Origin: Iodobacter sp.
Lineage (GTDB): Bacteria; Pseudomonadota; Gammaproteobacteria; Burkholderiales; Chitinibacteraceae
Assembly: GCF_025352645.1 (NCBI RefSeq)
Contig: NZ_JANXSO010000130.1
Span: forward strand, 1 to 49,982
DNA: 49,982 nt
Reading direction: 5' to 3'
Every line of letters begins with the position of its first letter. The first letter of the stretch is position 1. Made by a program: the position numbers and the translations under genes. The notes under the pieces were generated by a model. That model ran no database searches. It had not been told where the DNA came from and saw only the letters and a program-made list of their open reading frames with translations. Shown here in pieces: positions 20,301 to 31,120 of the stretch.

Positions 20301-21542
20301 GTCTTCCAAGATGTCCCAAACCACTGGATCTTGGGCTTCAACCATTTTCTTCGCCGCTTTGATGGTGGTCGCAAGACCAAGCACTTCTAGCTTGTGGAAA
20401 ATAAATGGCTTGAACAGCTCCAGACCCATCAGTTTTGGCAAGCCGCACTGATGCAGACGCAGTGTCGGGCCTACGGTAATCACCGAACGACCAGAATAAT
20501 CTACGCGCTTACCCAACAAGTTTTGACGGAAACGACCGCCCTTACCCTTGATCATGTCAGCCAAGGATTTAAGAGGACGCTTGTTCGCACCAGTCATCGC
20601 TTTACCGCGACGGCCGTTATCGAGCAAGGAATCAACCGCCTCTTGCAACATACGCTTTTCATTACGCACGATAATTTCAGGTGCGCGCAATTCTAAAAGA
20701 CGCTTCAGACGGTTATTACGGTTAATCACGCGACGATACAGATCGTTCAGATCTGAGGTAGCGAAACGACCACCATCCAATGGTACTAAAGGACGTAATT
20801 CTGGCGGCAAGACCGGCAGAACTTCCAAAACCATCCATTCTGGCTTGATGCCAGAACGTTGGAAGGCTTCCAGCACTTTCAGGCGCTTGGAAATCTTCTT
20901 GATTTTGGTTTCAGAGCCTGTGGAGGACAATTCAGCACGCAAGGTGGTGATTTGATCTTCTACATCCATGCTCTTCAATAGTTCACGCACCGCTTCCGCA
21001 CCCATCAGGGCTACGAATTCGTCACCGTACTCTTCAACTTTATTGAAGTAATCTTCTTCAGTCAGCAATTGGCCACGTGTTAGCGGCGTCATGCCTGGCT
21101 CGATCACCACAAAACCTTCGAAATACAGTACGCGTTCGATATCACGCAATGGGATATCAAGCACCATACCTAAACGCGAAGGCAGGGATTTCAAGAACCA
21201 AATGTGTGCAACTGGGCTAGCCAGTTCGATGTGTCCCATGCGGTCGCGACGAACCTTAGACAGGGTCACTTCCACACCGCACTTCTCGCAGATCACGCCA
21301 CGATGCTTCAGGCGTTTGTACTTACCGCACAGGCATTCGTAATCTTTGATTGGGCCAAAAATACGCGCACAAAATAAGCCATCACGTTCTGGCTTAAAGG
21401 TACGGTAATTAATGGTTTCCGGCTTTTTAACTTCGCCGAACGACCAAGAGCGGATTTTTTCTGGCGATGCCAGACCGATCTTAATCGCATCAAATTCTTC
21501 ATTTGCAGCAACTTGCTTGAAGAGTTCGAGTAAGCCTTTCAT
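17352..21542 (-). CDS. rpoC: RNA polymerase beta-prime subunit
   Basis: Beta-prime carries the catalytic magnesium site. The start [20 protein letters not shown] matches the family and has a TGGAGT ribosome site; an upstream in-frame reading would pass through the rpoB-rpoC hairpin. The 1396-residue protein shows the N-terminal zinc ribbon ([19 protein letters not shown], about 70-90), the catalytic [12 protein letters not shown] (about 455) and the second zinc site [16 protein letters not shown] (about 810-825). No lineage-specific insertion stands out. It ends in a strong terminator. Confidence 0.97.
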   Translation of the reverse strand: MKGLLELFKQVAANEEFDAIKIGLASPEKIRSWSFGEVKKPETINYRTFKPERDGLFCARIFGPIKDYECLCGKYKRLKHRGVICEKCGVEVTLSKVRRDRMGHIELASPVAHIWFLKSLPSRLGMVLDIPLRDIERVLYFEGFVVIEPGMTPLTRGQLLTEEDYFNKVEEYGDEFVALMGAEAVRELLKSMDVEDQITTLRAELSSTGSETKIKKISKRLKVLEAFQRSGIKPEWMVLEVLPVLPPELRPLVPLDGGRFATSDLNDLYRRVINRNNRLKRLLELRAPEIIVRNEKRMLQEAVDSLLDNGRRGKAMTGANKRPLKSLADMIKGKGGRFRQNLLGKRVDYSGRSVITVGPTLRLHQCGLPKLMGLELFKPFIFHKLEVLGLATTIKAAKKMVEAQDPVVWDILEDVIREHPILLNRAPTLHRLGIQAFEPVLIEGKAIQLHPLVCAAFNADFDGDQMAVHVPLSLEAQMEARTLMLASNNVLSPANGEPIIVPSQDIVLGLYYMTRERTNAKGEGMHLIDVSEAMRAYASKEVTLQTRVDIRLKEWVRDEDGEWQAQMVRRSTTVGRAILSEILPKGLDFSHIDKALKKKEIGKLINASFRRCGLKDTVVFADQLMYTGFAYSTRGGISICVDDMVVPDKKAQLLAESYAEVREIEHQYSSGLVTQGERYNKVVDIWGRAGDQIAKAMMDQLGKEKVINREGVEVDQDSFNSVFMMADSGARGSAAQIRQLAGMRGLMAKPDGSIIETPITTNFREGLTVLQYFISTHGARKGLADTALKTANSGYLTRRLVDVTQDLVVIEDDCGTKNGVVMKAVVQGGDVIEALRDRILGRVVVLDVIDPVTHETVYPVGTLLGEDEVEAIEVLGVDEVKVRTPLSCETRYGLCAACYGRDLGRGHLVNTGEAVGVIAAQSIGEPGTQLTMRTFHIGGAASRAAAATQVESKSSGNIAYSPNMRYVTNAKGDPVVIARSAEVIVVDDNGRERERHKVPYGATLTVKDGDSIKAGGVLGTWDPHTRPIISEYAGQVKFDNVEEGITVMKQVDDVTGLSTLVVIDPKRKAGKATGVRPMVKLLDERGGEVKMAGTDTTVMIGFQVGCIITVKDGQVVGVGDVLARIPQESAKTRDITGGLPRVAELFEARVPKDPGMLAEITGTVSFGKETKGKQRLVLTDLEGAPHEYLILKEKHVLVHDGQVVNRGESIVDGAIDPHDILRLQGIEALSRYVVQEVQEVYRLQGVKINDKHIEVILRQMLRRVIITDSADSAFIQGEQVERAEVLTVNDKLIAEGKLPASYDNVLLGITKASLSTDSFISAASFQETTRVLTEAAIMGKIDDLRGLKENVIVGRLIPAGTGLAYHRNRKRQAPVVDQLSDIFAPNAEAETAASAE

Positions 21543-21571
21543 TCTTTGACTCCAGTGAGGCGTTCGGGGTG

Positions 21572-21592
21572 TGGCGGGCACTTTGCCCGCCA
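21572..21592 (-). other. Hairpin in the rpoB-rpoC spacer
   Basis: A perfect 9-bp stem TGGCGGGCA/TGCCCGCCA with a three-base loop lies in the 67-nt spacer, with outer GGGGT/ACCCC able to extend it. On the minus strand no T-run follows, so it is not a terminator. It may shield the junction from nucleases or tune rpoC translation; that role is inference. Confidence 0.65.
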
Positions 21593-21609
21593 ACTAACTA
21601 CCCCACGAA

Positions 21610-24600
21610 TCAATACGTTTCCAGATCGATATCGATACCGAGTGAGCGGATTTCCTTCACAAGCACATTGAAGGATTCCGGCATGCCCGCATCAATCCGG
21701 TGATCGCCCTTCACGATGTTTTCATACACCTTAGTACGACCGTTCACATCATCTGACTTCACGGTCAACATTTCTTGCAAGGTGTAAGCCGCACCGTATG
21801 CTTCCAACGCCCAAACTTCCATCTCACCGAAGCGCTGACCACCAAACTGAGCTTTACCGCCCAGTGGTTGTTGCGTTACGAGAGAGTAAGGACCAGTGGA
21901 GCGAGCGTGCATCTTATCGTCAACCAAGTGATGCAGTTTCAGGTAGTGCATCACACCAACTGTAACCTTGCGCTCAAATGGCTCACCGTTACGGCCATCA
22001 AACAGCTGCATTTGCGTCTTGCTGCTGTTGAAATCCAGTAACTGGGTGTGTGGATCTTCGCTTGGGTAAGCTAAATCCAACATCTGATAGATTTCCGACT
22101 CTTTCGCACCGTCAAATACCGGGCTTGCAAAAGTCATACCGTTACGCAGGCCACGTGCCAACTCGATCAATTCTTCATCAGTCAGACCGTCGATGTCTTC
22201 AGTCTTACCACTGGTGTTATAGATCTTGTTCAAGTAAGCGCGCATATCAAGCAGCATGCCGGCACGTTGCTCACGCAGCATCGCATCAATACGCTGACCA
22301 ATACCCTTAGCCGCCCAACCTAAGTGCATTTCCAGAATCTGACCAATGTTCATCCGCGAAGGAACGCCCAATGGGTTCAGAACGATGTCTACCGTTGTAC
22401 CATCTGCCATGTATGGCAGATCTTCAATCGGCAGAATCTTGGAAACCACACCCTTGTTACCGTGACGGCCGGCCATCTTATCGCCCGGCTGTAAGCGACG
22501 TTTAACCGCCACATACACTTTCACCATCTTGATCACGCCAGGTGGCAATTCGTCACCTTGAGTCAGCTTACGTTTTTTATCTTCAAAACGTAGGTCGAAC
22601 TCAGTACGCATCTGACCAATCAGATCTTTCATGGCTTCTAGCTGGCGAGCGGACTCTTCGTCTGCTAAGCGGATATCAAACCAATCAATTTTTGCTGGCA
22701 AGCCAAGCAAATATTCTTTGGTGATTTCTACGCCCTTAGCCAACTTCATTGGGCCGCCGTTGGCTACTTTGCCTACGATCATGCGTTCAATACGTTCGAA
22801 CAAATCGCTTTGTACAATACGTAATTGATCGTTCAAATCTTGACGATAGCGACGTAGTTGATCATCGATGATGGACTGGGCACGACGATCGCGCTCCACA
22901 CCTTCACGAGTAAACACTTGCACGTCAATAACCGTTCCCACCATGCCAGACGGCACGCGCAGCGAGGTATCTTTAACGTCGGAGGCTTTTTCACCGAAGA
23001 TCGCACGTAAGAGCTTTTCTTCAGGAGTTAGCTGAGTTTCACCCTTAGGTGTCACCTTACCGCACAATACATCGCCCGCTTCAACTTCAGCACCGATGTA
23101 AACCACACCAGATTCATCCAGACGGCCCAGCATGCGCTCGGACAGATTGGAGATATCACGGGTAATTTCTTCAGCACCCAGCTTGGTGTCACGCGCCATA
23201 ACGTTCAATTCTTCGATGTGAATCGAAGTATAACGATCGTTAGCAACCACATCTTCCGAGATCAAAATCGAATCTTCGAAGTTGAAACCGTTCCATGGCA
23301 TAAACGCGATAGTCATATTCTGACCCAGAGCCATTTCGCCCAAGTCAGTTGAAGCGCCATCCGCAATGACATCACCCTTAGCAATAATGCTGCCACGGAT
23401 AACCACTGGTTTTTGGTTGGTATTGGTGTTCTGGTTAGAACGGGTAAATTTAATCAGGTTGTAAATATCTACCCCTGTTTCACCAGCAATCGCTTCGTCA
23501 TCGTTTACACGAATAACCACACGAGCTGCATCAACATAATCAACCACACCACCGCGTAATGCGGTTACTGCTGTACCTGAGTCAGTGGCACATGTGCGTT
23601 CAATACCCGTACCTACAAACGGCGCTTGAGCGCGTAAGCAAGGTACCGCTTGACGCTGCATGTTGGCGCCCATCAACGCACGGTTGGCATCATCGTGTTC
23701 CAAGAATGGAATCAATGAAGCAGCTACCGATACGATCTGGCTAGGGGCCACATCCATGTACTGCACGCGATCTGGCGCAGCCACGATGGTGTCGCCGTTA
23801 GAGCGGCAAGTTACAAACTCATCAGTTAAACGACCTTCTTCGTCGAACTCGGCATTCGCCTGAGCAACAACGTACTTGCCTTCTTCAATAGCAGACAGGT
23901 ATTCGATTTGGTCGGTTACTTTACAATCGATCACTTTGCGATACGGTGTTTCCAAGAAGCCGTAGCTATTGGTACGCGCAAAGCAAGAAAGCGAGTTGAT
24001 CAGACCAATGTTTGGACCTTCCGGTGTTTCGATCGGGCAAACACGACCGTAATGCGTCGGATGCACGTCACGAACCTCAAAGCCCGCACGCTCACGAGTC
24101 AAACCGCCTGGTCCCAAAGCAGAAACACGACGCTTGTGCGTGATTTCTGACAATGGATTGGTTTGATCCATAAATTGCGATAACTGTGAAGAACCGAAGA
24201 ATTCTTTAATGGCAGCCGAAACAGGCTTGGCATTAATCAAATCATGCGGCATCAGGTTGTCTGATTCTGCTTGTGATAGACGCTCTTTAACAGCGCGCTC
24301 TACACGAACCAAACCAGCGCGGAATTGGTTTTCCGCCAACTCACCTACCGAGCGCACACGACGATTGCCTAAGTGATCGATATCATCAATATCGCCACGG
24401 CCGTTACGTAATTCTAAGAGGATACCGATCACAGCAATGATGTCTGCAGTGCACAGAATACCTGCGCCTTCAACACCACGTGGACCTGTTTCTTCGTAGA
24501 AACGACGTTGCCAGCCTGGCGCTTTTTCTTCTAAGCGATCAGGGTAAGCACGGCGGTTAAACTTCATACGGCCTACCGCAGACAAATCGTAACGCTCAGG

Positions 24601-25794
24601 CGCGAAGAACAGGCCCTTAAATAGCGCTTCAACCGAATCTTCGGTCGGCGGCTCACCAGGGCGCATCATGCGGTAGATCGCTACGCGAGCACCGTACTGG
24701 TCAGCTACATCATCTGAACGCAATGTCTGGGACAGGAATGCACCTTGATCCAGATCATTAACAAACAGCACCTTCACCGACTTCACATCGGCCATATCCA
24801 GCTTAACAGCCAGATCTTCGGTCACTTCTTCGTTGGCCTTTGCCAGCACTTCGCCGGTAATTGGATCAACAACGTTGTGAGCCAAGATACGGCCATAGAA
24901 GAAGTCCAAAGGTACTGGAATCTTCTGCAAACCAGACGCGTTGATATCGCGAATCGTTTTAGCTGTAATACGTTTATCTTTTTGTACGAGTACTTTACCG
25001 TCATCAGCAACGATATCGAATTTCGCAACTTCGCCTTTCAGACGTTCAGCCACGAGCTCTAAGCACAGGCCATCTTCGTCCATCAGGAAAGTATCAGTAT
25101 CAAAGAAACCAGCCAAAATTTGCTCTGGGTTGTAACCCAAAGCTTTCAGCAAAGTGGTTACCGGCATCTTGCGACGACGGTCGATACGGAAGAACAGTAA
25201 ATCTTTTGGATCAAACTCAAAATCTAACCAAGAGCCACGGTACGGAATAATCCGTGCCGAGAACAGCAGCTTGCCAGAAGAGTGAGTCTTGCCCTTGTCG
25301 TGTTCAAAGAACACGCCAGGAGAACGATGCAGCTGGCTAACAATAACCCGCTCTGTACCGTTGATCACAAAAGAACCAGTGCGCGTCATCAATGGCACTT
25401 CGCCAAAGTAAACGTCTTGTTCTTTAACTTCTTTGATGGTTGGCTTAGACGCTTCGCGATCCATGATCACGAGACGTACGCGCGCGCGCAGTGGAGCGGC
25501 GAAGGTAATACCTCGCTGCTGGCACTCAAGCACATCAAAAGCAGGATCGCCGAGGGAGTAATGCACAAACTCCAATCGAGCGTTTTCGTTATGAGAGACG
25601 ATAGGGAAAATCGAATTAAACGCTGCTTGTAGACCGATCATCCGGCGAGAATCTGCCGGAACCCCTAGCTGCAGGTATTCGCTATAAGAATCGATCTGTG
25701 TTGCGAGCAGGAACGGCACCTCAAGGACGCTCTTCCGTTTCGCAAAACTTTTACGAATGCGTTTTTTCTCAGTGAACGAGTACTTGATACTCAT
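21610..25794 (-). CDS. rpoB: RNA polymerase beta subunit
   Basis: Beta forms the second pincer of the polymerase and is the rifampicin target. The start was set at [20 protein letters not shown], the family N-terminus; 33 upstream in-frame residues have no counterpart. The 1394-residue product has the rifampicin pocket [20 protein letters not shown] with the Neisseria-type threonine at the position where E. coli has asparagine 518, and the C-terminal [20 protein letters not shown]. It follows rplL after a 213-nt gap holding an attenuator. Confidence 0.97.
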   Translation of the reverse strand: MSIKYSFTEKKRIRKSFAKRKSVLEVPFLLATQIDSYSEYLQLGVPADSRRMIGLQAAFNSIFPIVSHNENARLEFVHYSLGDPAFDVLECQQRGITFAAPLRARVRLVIMDREASKPTIKEVKEQDVYFGEVPLMTRTGSFVINGTERVIVSQLHRSPGVFFEHDKGKTHSSGKLLFSARIIPYRGSWLDFEFDPKDLLFFRIDRRRKMPVTTLLKALGYNPEQILAGFFDTDTFLMDEDGLCLELVAERLKGEVAKFDIVADDGKVLVQKDKRITAKTIRDINASGLQKIPVPLDFFYGRILAHNVVDPITGEVLAKANEEVTEDLAVKLDMADVKSVKVLFVNDLDQGAFLSQTLRSDDVADQYGARVAIYRMMRPGEPPTEDSVEALFKGLFFAPERYDLSAVGRMKFNRRAYPDRLEEKAPGWQRRFYEETGPRGVEGAGILCTADIIAVIGILLELRNGRGDIDDIDHLGNRRVRSVGELAENQFRAGLVRVERAVKERLSQAESDNLMPHDLINAKPVSAAIKEFFGSSQLSQFMDQTNPLSEITHKRRVSALGPGGLTRERAGFEVRDVHPTHYGRVCPIETPEGPNIGLINSLSCFARTNSYGFLETPYRKVIDCKVTDQIEYLSAIEEGKYVVAQANAEFDEEGRLTDEFVTCRSNGDTIVAAPDRVQYMDVAPSQIVSVAASLIPFLEHDDANRALMGANMQRQAVPCLRAQAPFVGTGIERTCATDSGTAVTALRGGVVDYVDAARVVIRVNDDEAIAGETGVDIYNLIKFTRSNQNTNTNQKPVVIRGSIIAKGDVIADGASTDLGEMALGQNMTIAFMPWNGFNFEDSILISEDVVANDRYTSIHIEELNVMARDTKLGAEEITRDISNLSERMLGRLDESGVVYIGAEVEAGDVLCGKVTPKGETQLTPEEKLLRAIFGEKASDVKDTSLRVPSGMVGTVIDVQVFTREGVERDRRAQSIIDDQLRRYRQDLNDQLRIVQSDLFERIERMIVGKVANGGPMKLAKGVEITKEYLLGLPAKIDWFDIRLADEESARQLEAMKDLIGQMRTEFDLRFEDKKRKLTQGDELPPGVIKMVKVYVAVKRRLQPGDKMAGRHGNKGVVSKILPIEDLPYMADGTTVDIVLNPLGVPSRMNIGQILEMHLGWAAKGIGQRIDAMLREQRAGMLLDMRAYLNKIYNTSGKTEDIDGLTDEELIELARGLRNGMTFASPVFDGAKESEIYQMLDLAYPSEDPHTQLLDFNSSKTQMQLFDGRNGEPFERKVTVGVMHYLKLHHLVDDKMHARSTGPYSLVTQQPLGGKAQFGGQRFGEMEVWALEAYGAAYTLQEMLTVKSDDVNGRTKVYENIVKGDHRIDAGMPESFNVLVKEIRSLGIDIDLETY

Positions 25795-25956
25795 AAACTC
25801 TCCATGGAGTGGGGCGCAAAGGACAAACCGCAAACGCCCGCCAACGTGTTTGTGAGCGGTTTCCGGTTTGACAACTGCTTGCAAAGTACACAAGCTGGAT
25901 TCCGCTAACCGACATATATCGGGATCAGCTGTAAGCTAAGCAATAGACACAAACGC

Positions 25957-25985
25957 AAAAGGGCAGGCGGATTCCTCCGCCTGCC
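25957..25985 (-). terminator. rplL-rpoB attenuator
   Basis: On the minus strand GGCAGGCGGA-GGAA-TCCGCCTGCC forms a perfect 10-bp stem with a GGAA tetraloop, 22 nt after the rplL stop, followed by CTTTTGCG. The T-run is short, which fits a partial terminator that lowers rpoBC expression relative to L7/L12, as known between rplL and rpoB in E. coli. Confidence 0.75.
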
Positions 25986-26007
25986 TTCACTACATACTAA
26001 ATAATGC

Positions 26008-26376
26008 TTACTTCATCTCAGCTGTTGCACCAGCTTCGATGAGTTTCTTAACCATAGCTTCTGCATCAGCCTTAGAAATGCCTTCTTTCACAGACTTAGG
26101 AGCGCCGTCAACTAGGTCTTTCGCTTCTTTCAGGCCAAGACCTGTCAGTTCACGAACGATCTTGATGGTACCTACTTTGTTAGCGCCAGCGCCAAGCAGA
26201 ATTACATCGAATTCTGTCTTTTCTTCAACAGCAGCACCAGCTGCAGCTGGGCCAGCAACTGCAACTGCAGCAGCAGAAACGCCAAACTTTTCTTCGAATG
26301 CCTTAACCAGCTCATTCAATTCCATTACGGTTAAAGCAGATACTGCTTCGAGGATATCGTCTTTAGTCAGAGCCAT
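26008..26376 (-). CDS. rplL: 50S ribosomal protein L7/L12
   Basis: L7/L12 forms the multi-copy stalk that recruits translational GTPases. The 122-residue product has the N-terminal dimerisation domain (residues 1-35), an alanine/glycine-rich hinge (about 38-52, [16 protein letters not shown]) and the C-terminal factor-binding domain with [20 protein letters not shown]. It follows rplJ by 60 nt, with an AGGAG ribosome site before ATG. Confidence 0.97.
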   Translation of the reverse strand: MALTKDDILEAVSALTVMELNELVKAFEEKFGVSAAAVAVAGPAAAGAAVEEKTEFDVILLGAGANKVGTIKIVRELTGLGLKEAKDLVDGAPKSVKEGISKADAEAMVKKLIEAGATAEMK

Positions 26377-26436
26377 TTATTAATACTCCTGAAAATCTTG
26401 TCTGTTTTAATACAACAATCGTGTTTAAGTAGTCTT

Positions 26437-26979
26437 TTATGCAGTTGCTTCTTCGGCTGGGGCTTCTGTAGCCTCCACCGGAGCGGCAACGCCTTCGGAC
26501 TTCTTCTCTGCCAGCGCGGCAAGGCCACGTGCGAAACCAGCCATCGGTGCTTGCATAACGTACAGCAACTTGGACAGCAGTTCTTCACGGCTTGGAATAG
26601 ATGCAAGAACAGATACTTCTTCTGCATTCATTACCTTACCATCATAAGAACCAGCCTTGATCACAATTTTCGCGTCTTTCTTTGCGAATGTGTCCAAAAC
26701 TTTTGCTGCAGCTACTGGGTCTTCGGAAATACCGTACACCAGTGGGCCAACCATTTGGTCTGCCAACTCAGCGAACGGAGTTCCTGCAACCGCACGGCGT
26801 GCCAGCGTGTTTTTCAGAACACGCAGGAACACACCTGACTCACGCGCTTGTTTGCGCAGTGTAGTCATGCTTGCAACGCCGATACCTCGGTATTCAGCGA
26901 TAATAATCGTCTGAGCTGTAGCAACTTCTGCTGCGATCTCAGCGACTACCGCCTTTTTGTCTTCAAGATTGAGACTCAA
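26437..26979 (-). CDS. rplJ: 50S ribosomal protein L10, TTG start
   Basis: L10 anchors L7/L12 dimers to the ribosome, and with L12 represses its own mRNA by binding the leader. The 180-residue product [20 protein letters not shown] aligns with the family from its first residue, and that first codon is TTG, not ATG, behind a strong GGAGG site 6 nt upstream; the next methionine is about residue 38, well inside the domain. The C-terminal helix that holds L7/L12 is alanine- and glutamate-rich. A leader at 27105-27190 precedes it. Confidence 0.95.
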   Translation of the reverse strand: MSLNLEDKKAVVAEIAAEVATAQTIIIAEYRGIGVASMTTLRKQARESGVFLRVLKNTLARRAVAGTPFAELADQMVGPLVYGISEDPVAAAKVLDTFAKKDAKIVIKAGSYDGKVMNAEEVSVLASIPSREELLSKLLYVMQAPMAGFARGLAALAEKKSEGVAAPVEATEAPAEEATA

Positions 26980-27104
26980 GGTCTACCTCCATTGGTTAGT
27001 AGTTCAGCGCGAATAAATCGCACCACCCAATCAAACGGCGACCTTTAATTCAGGAGAGCTAACAACAATGCCACAAGGGCAATGCATTTAGAACCTATAG
27101 ATTC

Positions 27105-27190
27105 GGGCGCACCGTCTGCGTAGGCTGGCTTTTGGGAGCCGGATTAAGCCACAAGAGATCTTATGGCACCTACGGTCTTTGACAACCTTG
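27105..27190 (-). promoter_or_regulatory. L10 leader (autoregulatory mRNA element)
   Basis: On the minus strand the segments GACCGTAGGTG and CCTACGCAGACGGTG pair to form the long lower stem of the known L10 leader, with GGCTTAATCC in the internal part. Both arms and the GCAGACGGTG side match the E. coli L10-L12 binding site closely. The element lies 126 nt upstream of the rplJ start and 61 nt after the rplA stop. It would let L10(L12) complexes reduce rplJL translation. Confidence 0.88.
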
Positions 27191-27250
27191 GCGATATTTT
27201 GCCAAGCCCAAAGTCGACAGGATCAGTCGCTTGACTGACCCTAATAATAC

Positions 27251-27946
27251 TTAAGCTACTACCGAAGCGGTTTCGACGCGAACGCCTACACCCATAGTGC
27301 TCGATACAGCGATCTTCTTCAGGTATACACCTTTAGATGAAGCTGGTTTAGCTTTTTGCAGCGCATCAACCAGCGCTAACAAGTTTTCTTTCAGATCAGC
27401 CACTTCAAAAGTAGCGCGACCCAAAGTAGCGTGCACGATACCACCCTTGTCAGTACGGTATTGAACTTGACCGGCTTTAGCATTTTTAACTGCTTCAGCA
27501 ACGTTCGGAGTTACAGTACCGACTTTCGGGTTAGGCATCAGGCCACGTGGGCCTAAGATCTGACCTAATTGACCAACAACGCGCATTGCATCTGGAGAAG
27601 CAATAACAACGTCGAAGTCCATATTACCGGCTTTGATCGATTCAGCTAAATCGTCGAAACCAACGATTTCTGCACCAGCAGCACGAGCAGCTTCAGCATT
27701 TGCACCTTGTGCGAACACTGCTACGCGAACTGACTTACCAGTACCTTTAGGCAATACAACAGCACCGCGAACCACTTGATCCGACTTACGTGCGTCAATA
27801 CCTAAATTAACAGAAACGTCGATTGATTCAACAAATTTAGCAGTTGCAGCGGCCTTAACCAGCGCAATCGCTTCATCAACAGCGTACAACTTGTTTGAAT
27901 CAACAGTTGCATTCAGTGCCTTCAGGCGTTTAGATAGCTTAGCCAT
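27251..27946 (-). CDS. rplA: 50S ribosomal protein L1
   Basis: L1 forms the mobile stalk at the E site and in E. coli represses the L11 operon. The 231-residue product has the two-domain fold with signature [20 protein letters not shown] (about residues 134-153). It begins directly after rplK (no spacer) and is followed by a 271-nt gap with the L10 leader. Confidence 0.97.
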   Translation of the reverse strand: MAKLSKRLKALNATVDSNKLYAVDEAIALVKAAATAKFVESIDVSVNLGIDARKSDQVVRGAVVLPKGTGKSVRVAVFAQGANAEAARAAGAEIVGFDDLAESIKAGNMDFDVVIASPDAMRVVGQLGQILGPRGLMPNPKVGTVTPNVAEAVKNAKAGQVQYRTDKGGIVHATLGRATFEVADLKENLLALVDALQKAKPASSKGVYLKKIAVSSTMGVGVRVETASVVA

Positions 27947-28378
27947 TTACACACCCTCCACGGTCAGACCCATCGAACGAGCTGAACCAGCGATAGTACG
28001 CACAGCTGCGTCCATATCTGCACCGGTCAAGTCAGCATTCTTGGTCTTAACGATTTCTTCAAGCTGAGCGCGTGACACAGAACCAACTTTGTCAGTATGT
28101 GGCTTAGCGCTACCCTTAGTGATACCAGCAGCCTTTTTCAGCAAGATCGTTGCTGGTGGGCTCTTCATCACGAAGGTAAATGATTTGTCTGCAAAAGCAG
28201 TAATAACTACAGGAATTGGCAGACCTGGCTCGATACCTTGAGTAGCCGCATTGAATTCCTTGCAGAAATTCATAATATTCAGACCACGTTGACCCAAAGC
28301 TGGACCAATCGGTGGCGATGGATTTGCTTTACCAGCTGGCACTTGCAGCTTGATATAGCCAATAATTTTCTTAGCCAT
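27947..28378 (-). CDS. rplK: 50S ribosomal protein L11
   Basis: L11 binds the GTPase-associated centre of 23S rRNA, is the thiostrepton target and is needed for RelA activation. The 143-residue product begins [20 protein letters not shown] with the [21 protein letters not shown]-terminal motif and the C-terminal rRNA-binding domain. An AGGAG site precedes the ATG. It lies 82 nt after nusG, where an L1 target could lie. Confidence 0.97.
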   Translation of the reverse strand: MAKKIIGYIKLQVPAGKANPSPPIGPALGQRGLNIMNFCKEFNAATQGIEPGLPIPVVITAFADKSFTFVMKSPPATILLKKAAGITKGSAKPHTDKVGSVSRAQLEEIVKTKNADLTGADMDAAVRTIAGSARSMGLTVEGV

Positions 28379-28460
28379 TTAAAACTCCTAAATTCGGGTC
28401 AAACGCGAGCAAAAAAACTCGCTCCCCTATCGGCACCTCATCGGCACCACACTACACAGA

Positions 28461-28994
28461 TCAGATCTTTTCAACCTGTGCAAAATCCACTTCAACTGGT
28501 GTTGCACGACCAAAGATAAGTACAGAAACTTTAATCCGACTCTTATCGTAATCTACATCCACAACAGTTGCATTAAAGTCTGCAAACGGGCCTTCTGTAA
28601 CACGAAGCTCCTCGCCCACTTCAAACAAGATTTTAGGACGCGGCTTTTCAACCCCTTCCTGCACTTGCTGAAGCATAGATTTAACTTCACGCTCAGGCAA
28701 AGGTGTAGGCCGATTACCCACACCACCAATGAAACCGCTAACCTTGGCAGTACTCTTTACCAAGTGCCAGGTTTCATCACCCATTTCCATCTCAACAAAG
28801 ACATAACCCGGGAAGAGCTTCCGTTCGGTCAGCTTACGAGTGCCAGCCTTCACTTCCATCACTTCTTCAACCGGCACTAAGATCTGACCGAATAAGTGCA
28901 ACATATCTGCACGTTCGATCCGCTCAATCAGCGCCTTTTGCACACTTTTCTCAAAGCCGGAATAGGCGTGTACCACATACCAACGCATAGACAT
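28461..28994 (-). CDS. nusG: Transcription elongation factor NusG
   Basis: NusG couples RNA polymerase to Rho or to the ribosome via S10. The 177-residue product has the NGN domain ([20 protein letters not shown]) and a C-terminal KOW domain from about residue 125 ([20 protein letters not shown]). The first of two close ATG codons is used because GGAG lies 7 nt upstream. It follows secE by 25 nt, the universal secE-nusG pairing. Confidence 0.97.
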   Translation of the reverse strand: MSMRWYVVHAYSGFEKSVQKALIERIERADMLHLFGQILVPVEEVMEVKAGTRKLTERKLFPGYVFVEMEMGDETWHLVKSTAKVSGFIGGVGNRPTPLPEREVKSMLQQVQEGVEKPRPKILFEVGEELRVTEGPFADFNATVVDVDYDKSRIKVSVLIFGRATPVEVDFAQVEKI

Positions 28995-29019
28995 TCAGAT
29001 ACTCCGCTTTCCCGTTTAC

Positions 29020-29373
29020 TTAGCCACGACCCAAAATCAGATCATAGAATACCCATGTCAGACCAGAGTCGACTGCCCACATAAAGAGAGACAGCACCCC
29101 TACGAACAGGAATACAACGCCCGTCATCTGCCAGGTTTCTTTTCGAGTCGGAAACACAACTTTCTGCGCCTCTTTAATTGAGTCACGCGCGTAATCCACA
29201 AACGCACGACCCGGACCTGAAAACCATAGCACAAAACCTGCAAGTGCCAAACTAAGCACCACAGGCAGTGAACGGACAACCCCTTGATCAGTCGGAACCA
29301 GGTAGAACCCAGTAACGCCCAATGCAACCAACAGCAGTGCTGCTGCGATCTTGATTTTATCGATGCTAACCAT
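29020..29373 (-). CDS. secE: Preprotein translocase subunit SecE
   Basis: SecE clamps the SecY channel. At 117 residues it is the long proteobacterial form, with hydrophobic segments at about 8-26, 33-50 and 85-108; the conserved cytoplasmic amphipathic segment SIKEAQKVVFPTRKETWQMT precedes the last one. It is 22 nt after a hairpin terminator that follows tRNA-Trp, and it has only a weak ribosome site (CGGA). Confidence 0.95.
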   Translation of the reverse strand: MVSIDKIKIAAALLLVALGVTGFYLVPTDQGVVRSLPVVLSLALAGFVLWFSGPGRAFVDYARDSIKEAQKVVFPTRKETWQMTGVVFLFVGVLSLFMWAVDSGLTWVFYDLILGRG

Positions 29374-29395
29374 TTGTCCGATTCGGAAACTTGGA

Positions 29396-29428
29396 TAAAA
29401 CAGAGCCGTTCCCTATGGAAACGGCTCT
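29396..29428 (-). terminator. Terminator-like hairpin between tRNA-Trp and secE
   Basis: On the minus strand AGAGCCGTT (29420-29428) pairs with AACGGCTCT (29402-29410), with an inner TCC/GGG extension, and GTTTTATCC follows. It lies 13 nt after the tRNA-Trp 3' end. The 22 nt between it and secE leave no room for another promoter, so secE-nusG must depend on read-through. Confidence 0.7.
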
Positions 29429-29441
29429 GATGTCTAAACCG

Positions 29442-29517
29442 TGGCAGGCGAGGAGGGTGTCGAACCCCCAACCCCCGGTTTTGGAGACCGGTGCTCTACC
29501 AATTGAGCTACTCGCCT
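29442..29517 (-). tRNA. tRNA-Trp (CCA anticodon)
   Basis: The 76-nt minus-strand cloverleaf has the acceptor AGGCGAG/CTCGCCT, D-arm AGCTCAATTGGTAGAGC, anticodon loop CTCCAAA with CCA, and T-arm GGGGGTTCGACACCC. Discriminator G and the 3' CCA are encoded. It lies between tufB and secE, a conserved position in proteobacteria. Confidence 0.96.
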
Positions 29518-29530
29518 ACGGGAGGGCAGA

Positions 29531-29559
29531 ACTATAACAATTCAACCCTCTTTTGTAAA
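29531..29559 (-). promoter_or_regulatory. Sigma-70 promoter for tRNA-Trp/secE/nusG
   Basis: On the minus strand TTTACA and TATAGT (each five of six consensus bases) are separated by exactly 17 nt, with a start predicted near 29525, about 8 nt before tRNA-Trp. It gives the tRNA-Trp and downstream genes a start independent of tufB. Confidence 0.75.
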
Positions 29560-29565
29560 CCTCTT

Positions 29566-30756
29566 TTATTCAATAACTTTTGCAACAACACCAGCACCAA
29601 CCGTACGGCCACCCTCACGAATCGCGAAGCGCAGACCCTGCTCCATGGCAACTGGAGCAATCAGACTAACGGTAACTTCAACATTATCACCAGGCATTAC
29701 CATTTCGGTACCTTCTGGCAAATCAACTGAACCCGTTACGTCTGTAGTACGGAAAAAGAACTGCGGACGGTAACCATTAAAGAATGGAGTGTGACGACCA
29801 CCCTCATCTTTTGACAATACGTACACCGAACCTTCAAACTTCGTGTGCGGAGTGATCGAACCTGGCTTAGCCAGAACCTGACCACGCTGAACATCTTCAC
29901 GCTTAGTACCACGCAGCAACGCACCGATATTATCGCCAGCCTGACCTTGATCAAGCAACTTACGGAACATTTCAACACCAGTACAAGTCGTCTTAACTGT
30001 TGGCACAATACCAACAATTTCAATTTCTTCACCAACCTTAACAACACCGCGCTCTACACGGCCAGTTACTACAGTACCACGACCTGAGATCGAGAACACG
30101 TCTTCAACCGGCATCAAGAAAGCACCATCAACAGCACGCTCTGGCAGCGGAATATACGAGTCTAAAGCATCTGCAAGACGGAAAATTGAAGGCTCGCCGT
30201 GCTCAGACTGATCACCTTCCAGCGCCATACGAGCAGAACCAACAATAATCGGCGTATCATCACCTGGGAAATCATATTTACTTAGTAGCTCACGAACTTC
30301 CATGTCTACTAATTCAAGCAATTCTGTATCATCAACCAAGTCAGCTTTATTCAGGTAAACAATGATGTATGGAACACCAACCTGACGAGCCAACAAGATA
30401 TGCTCACGCGTTTGCGGCATTGGGCCATCAGCAGCAGAACAAACCAGAATCGCGCCATCCATTTGCGCAGCACCGGTAATCATGTTTTTGATGTAATCCG
30501 CGTGACCTGGACAATCAACGTGTGCGTAGTGGCGAGTTTCTGTTTCGTATTCAACGTGCGAGGTATTAATGGTAATACCGCGAGCTTTTTCTTCAGGCGC
30601 ACTATCGATCTGCGAATAGTCTTTCGCCTCACCACCAAATTTCTTCGACAAAATAGTCGAAATCGCAGCAGTCAGCGTAGTCTTACCATGGTCAACGTGA
30701 CCAATTGTACCGACGTTTACGTGTGGCTTCGTGCGCGTAAATTTTTCTTTTGCCAT
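29566..30756 (-). CDS. tufB: Elongation factor Tu (copy B)
   Basis: Second EF-Tu, 396 residues, start [20 protein letters not shown]; an upstream in-frame extension runs toward tRNA-Thr and was rejected. All GTPase motifs are intact ([17 protein letters not shown]). It differs from tufA at nine residues, including the C-terminal KVIE versus KVLV. It follows tRNA-Thr by 41 nt, so it is probably cotranscribed with the tRNA-Tyr-Gly-Thr group. Confidence 0.97.
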   Translation of the reverse strand: MAKEKFTRTKPHVNVGTIGHVDHGKTTLTAAISTILSKKFGGEAKDYSQIDSAPEEKARGITINTSHVEYETETRHYAHVDCPGHADYIKNMITGAAQMDGAILVCSAADGPMPQTREHILLARQVGVPYIIVYLNKADLVDDTELLELVDMEVRELLSKYDFPGDDTPIIVGSARMALEGDQSEHGEPSIFRLADALDSYIPLPERAVDGAFLMPVEDVFSISGRGTVVTGRVERGVVKVGEEIEIVGIVPTVKTTCTGVEMFRKLLDQGQAGDNIGALLRGTKREDVQRGQVLAKPGSITPHTKFEGSVYVLSKDEGGRHTPFFNGYRPQFFFRTTDVTGSVDLPEGTEMVMPGDNVEVTVSLIAPVAMEQGLRFAIREGGRTVGAGVVAKVIE

Positions 30757-30797
30757 GATATTTCCTATCTCGAGAACTTGAAAATATACCAAGCGAT

Positions 30798-30872
<75 letters not shown>

Positions 30873-30886
30873 ACGCTAATCTTTTT

Positions 30887-30960
30887 TGGAGCGGGTGAAG
30901 GGAATCGAACCCTCGTCGTAAGCTTGGAAGGCTTCTGCTCTACCATTGAGCTACACCCGC
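30887..30960 (-). tRNA. tRNA-Gly (TCC anticodon)
   Basis: 74-nt minus-strand cloverleaf: acceptor GCGGGTG/CACCCGC, anticodon loop CTTCCAA with TCC, T-arm AGGGTTCGATTCCCT, discriminator T and encoded CCA. It lies between tRNA-Tyr and tRNA-Thr. Confidence 0.96.
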
Positions 30961-31018
30961 ATTTTAATTACAGCTATACAACCAGTTACGCAGACTCTTC
31001 ACTACGCATTACTTTATT

Positions 31019-31104
31019 TGGTGGGGGGGGAAGGATTCGAACCTTCGAAGGCTAAGCCGCCGGATTTACAGTCCGGACCCGTTGACCGCTGGGGTAACCC
31101 CCCC
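31019..31104 (-). tRNA. tRNA-Tyr (GTA anticodon)
   Basis: 86-nt class II cloverleaf with a long variable arm: acceptor of seven G-C pairs (GGGGGGG/CCCCCCC), anticodon loop CTGTAAA with GTA, T-arm AGGTTCGAATCCT and encoded ACCA end. It is the first gene after the promoter at 31121-31149. Confidence 0.96.
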
Positions 31105-31120
31105 TCAACAAGAGAAGCGC

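Noticed and set aside
24130-24200. Threonine instead of asparagine (E. coli 518 position) in the rifampicin pocket of RpoB
   Set aside because: As I recall it, Neisseriales RpoB naturally has [10 protein letters not shown] here, so it is not evidence of rifampicin resistance.
28440-28460. Short TGCCGATGAGGTGCCGAT repetition in the nusG-rplK gap
   Set aside because: Too short and imperfect to support a specific element; an L1 target is possible but cannot be shown.
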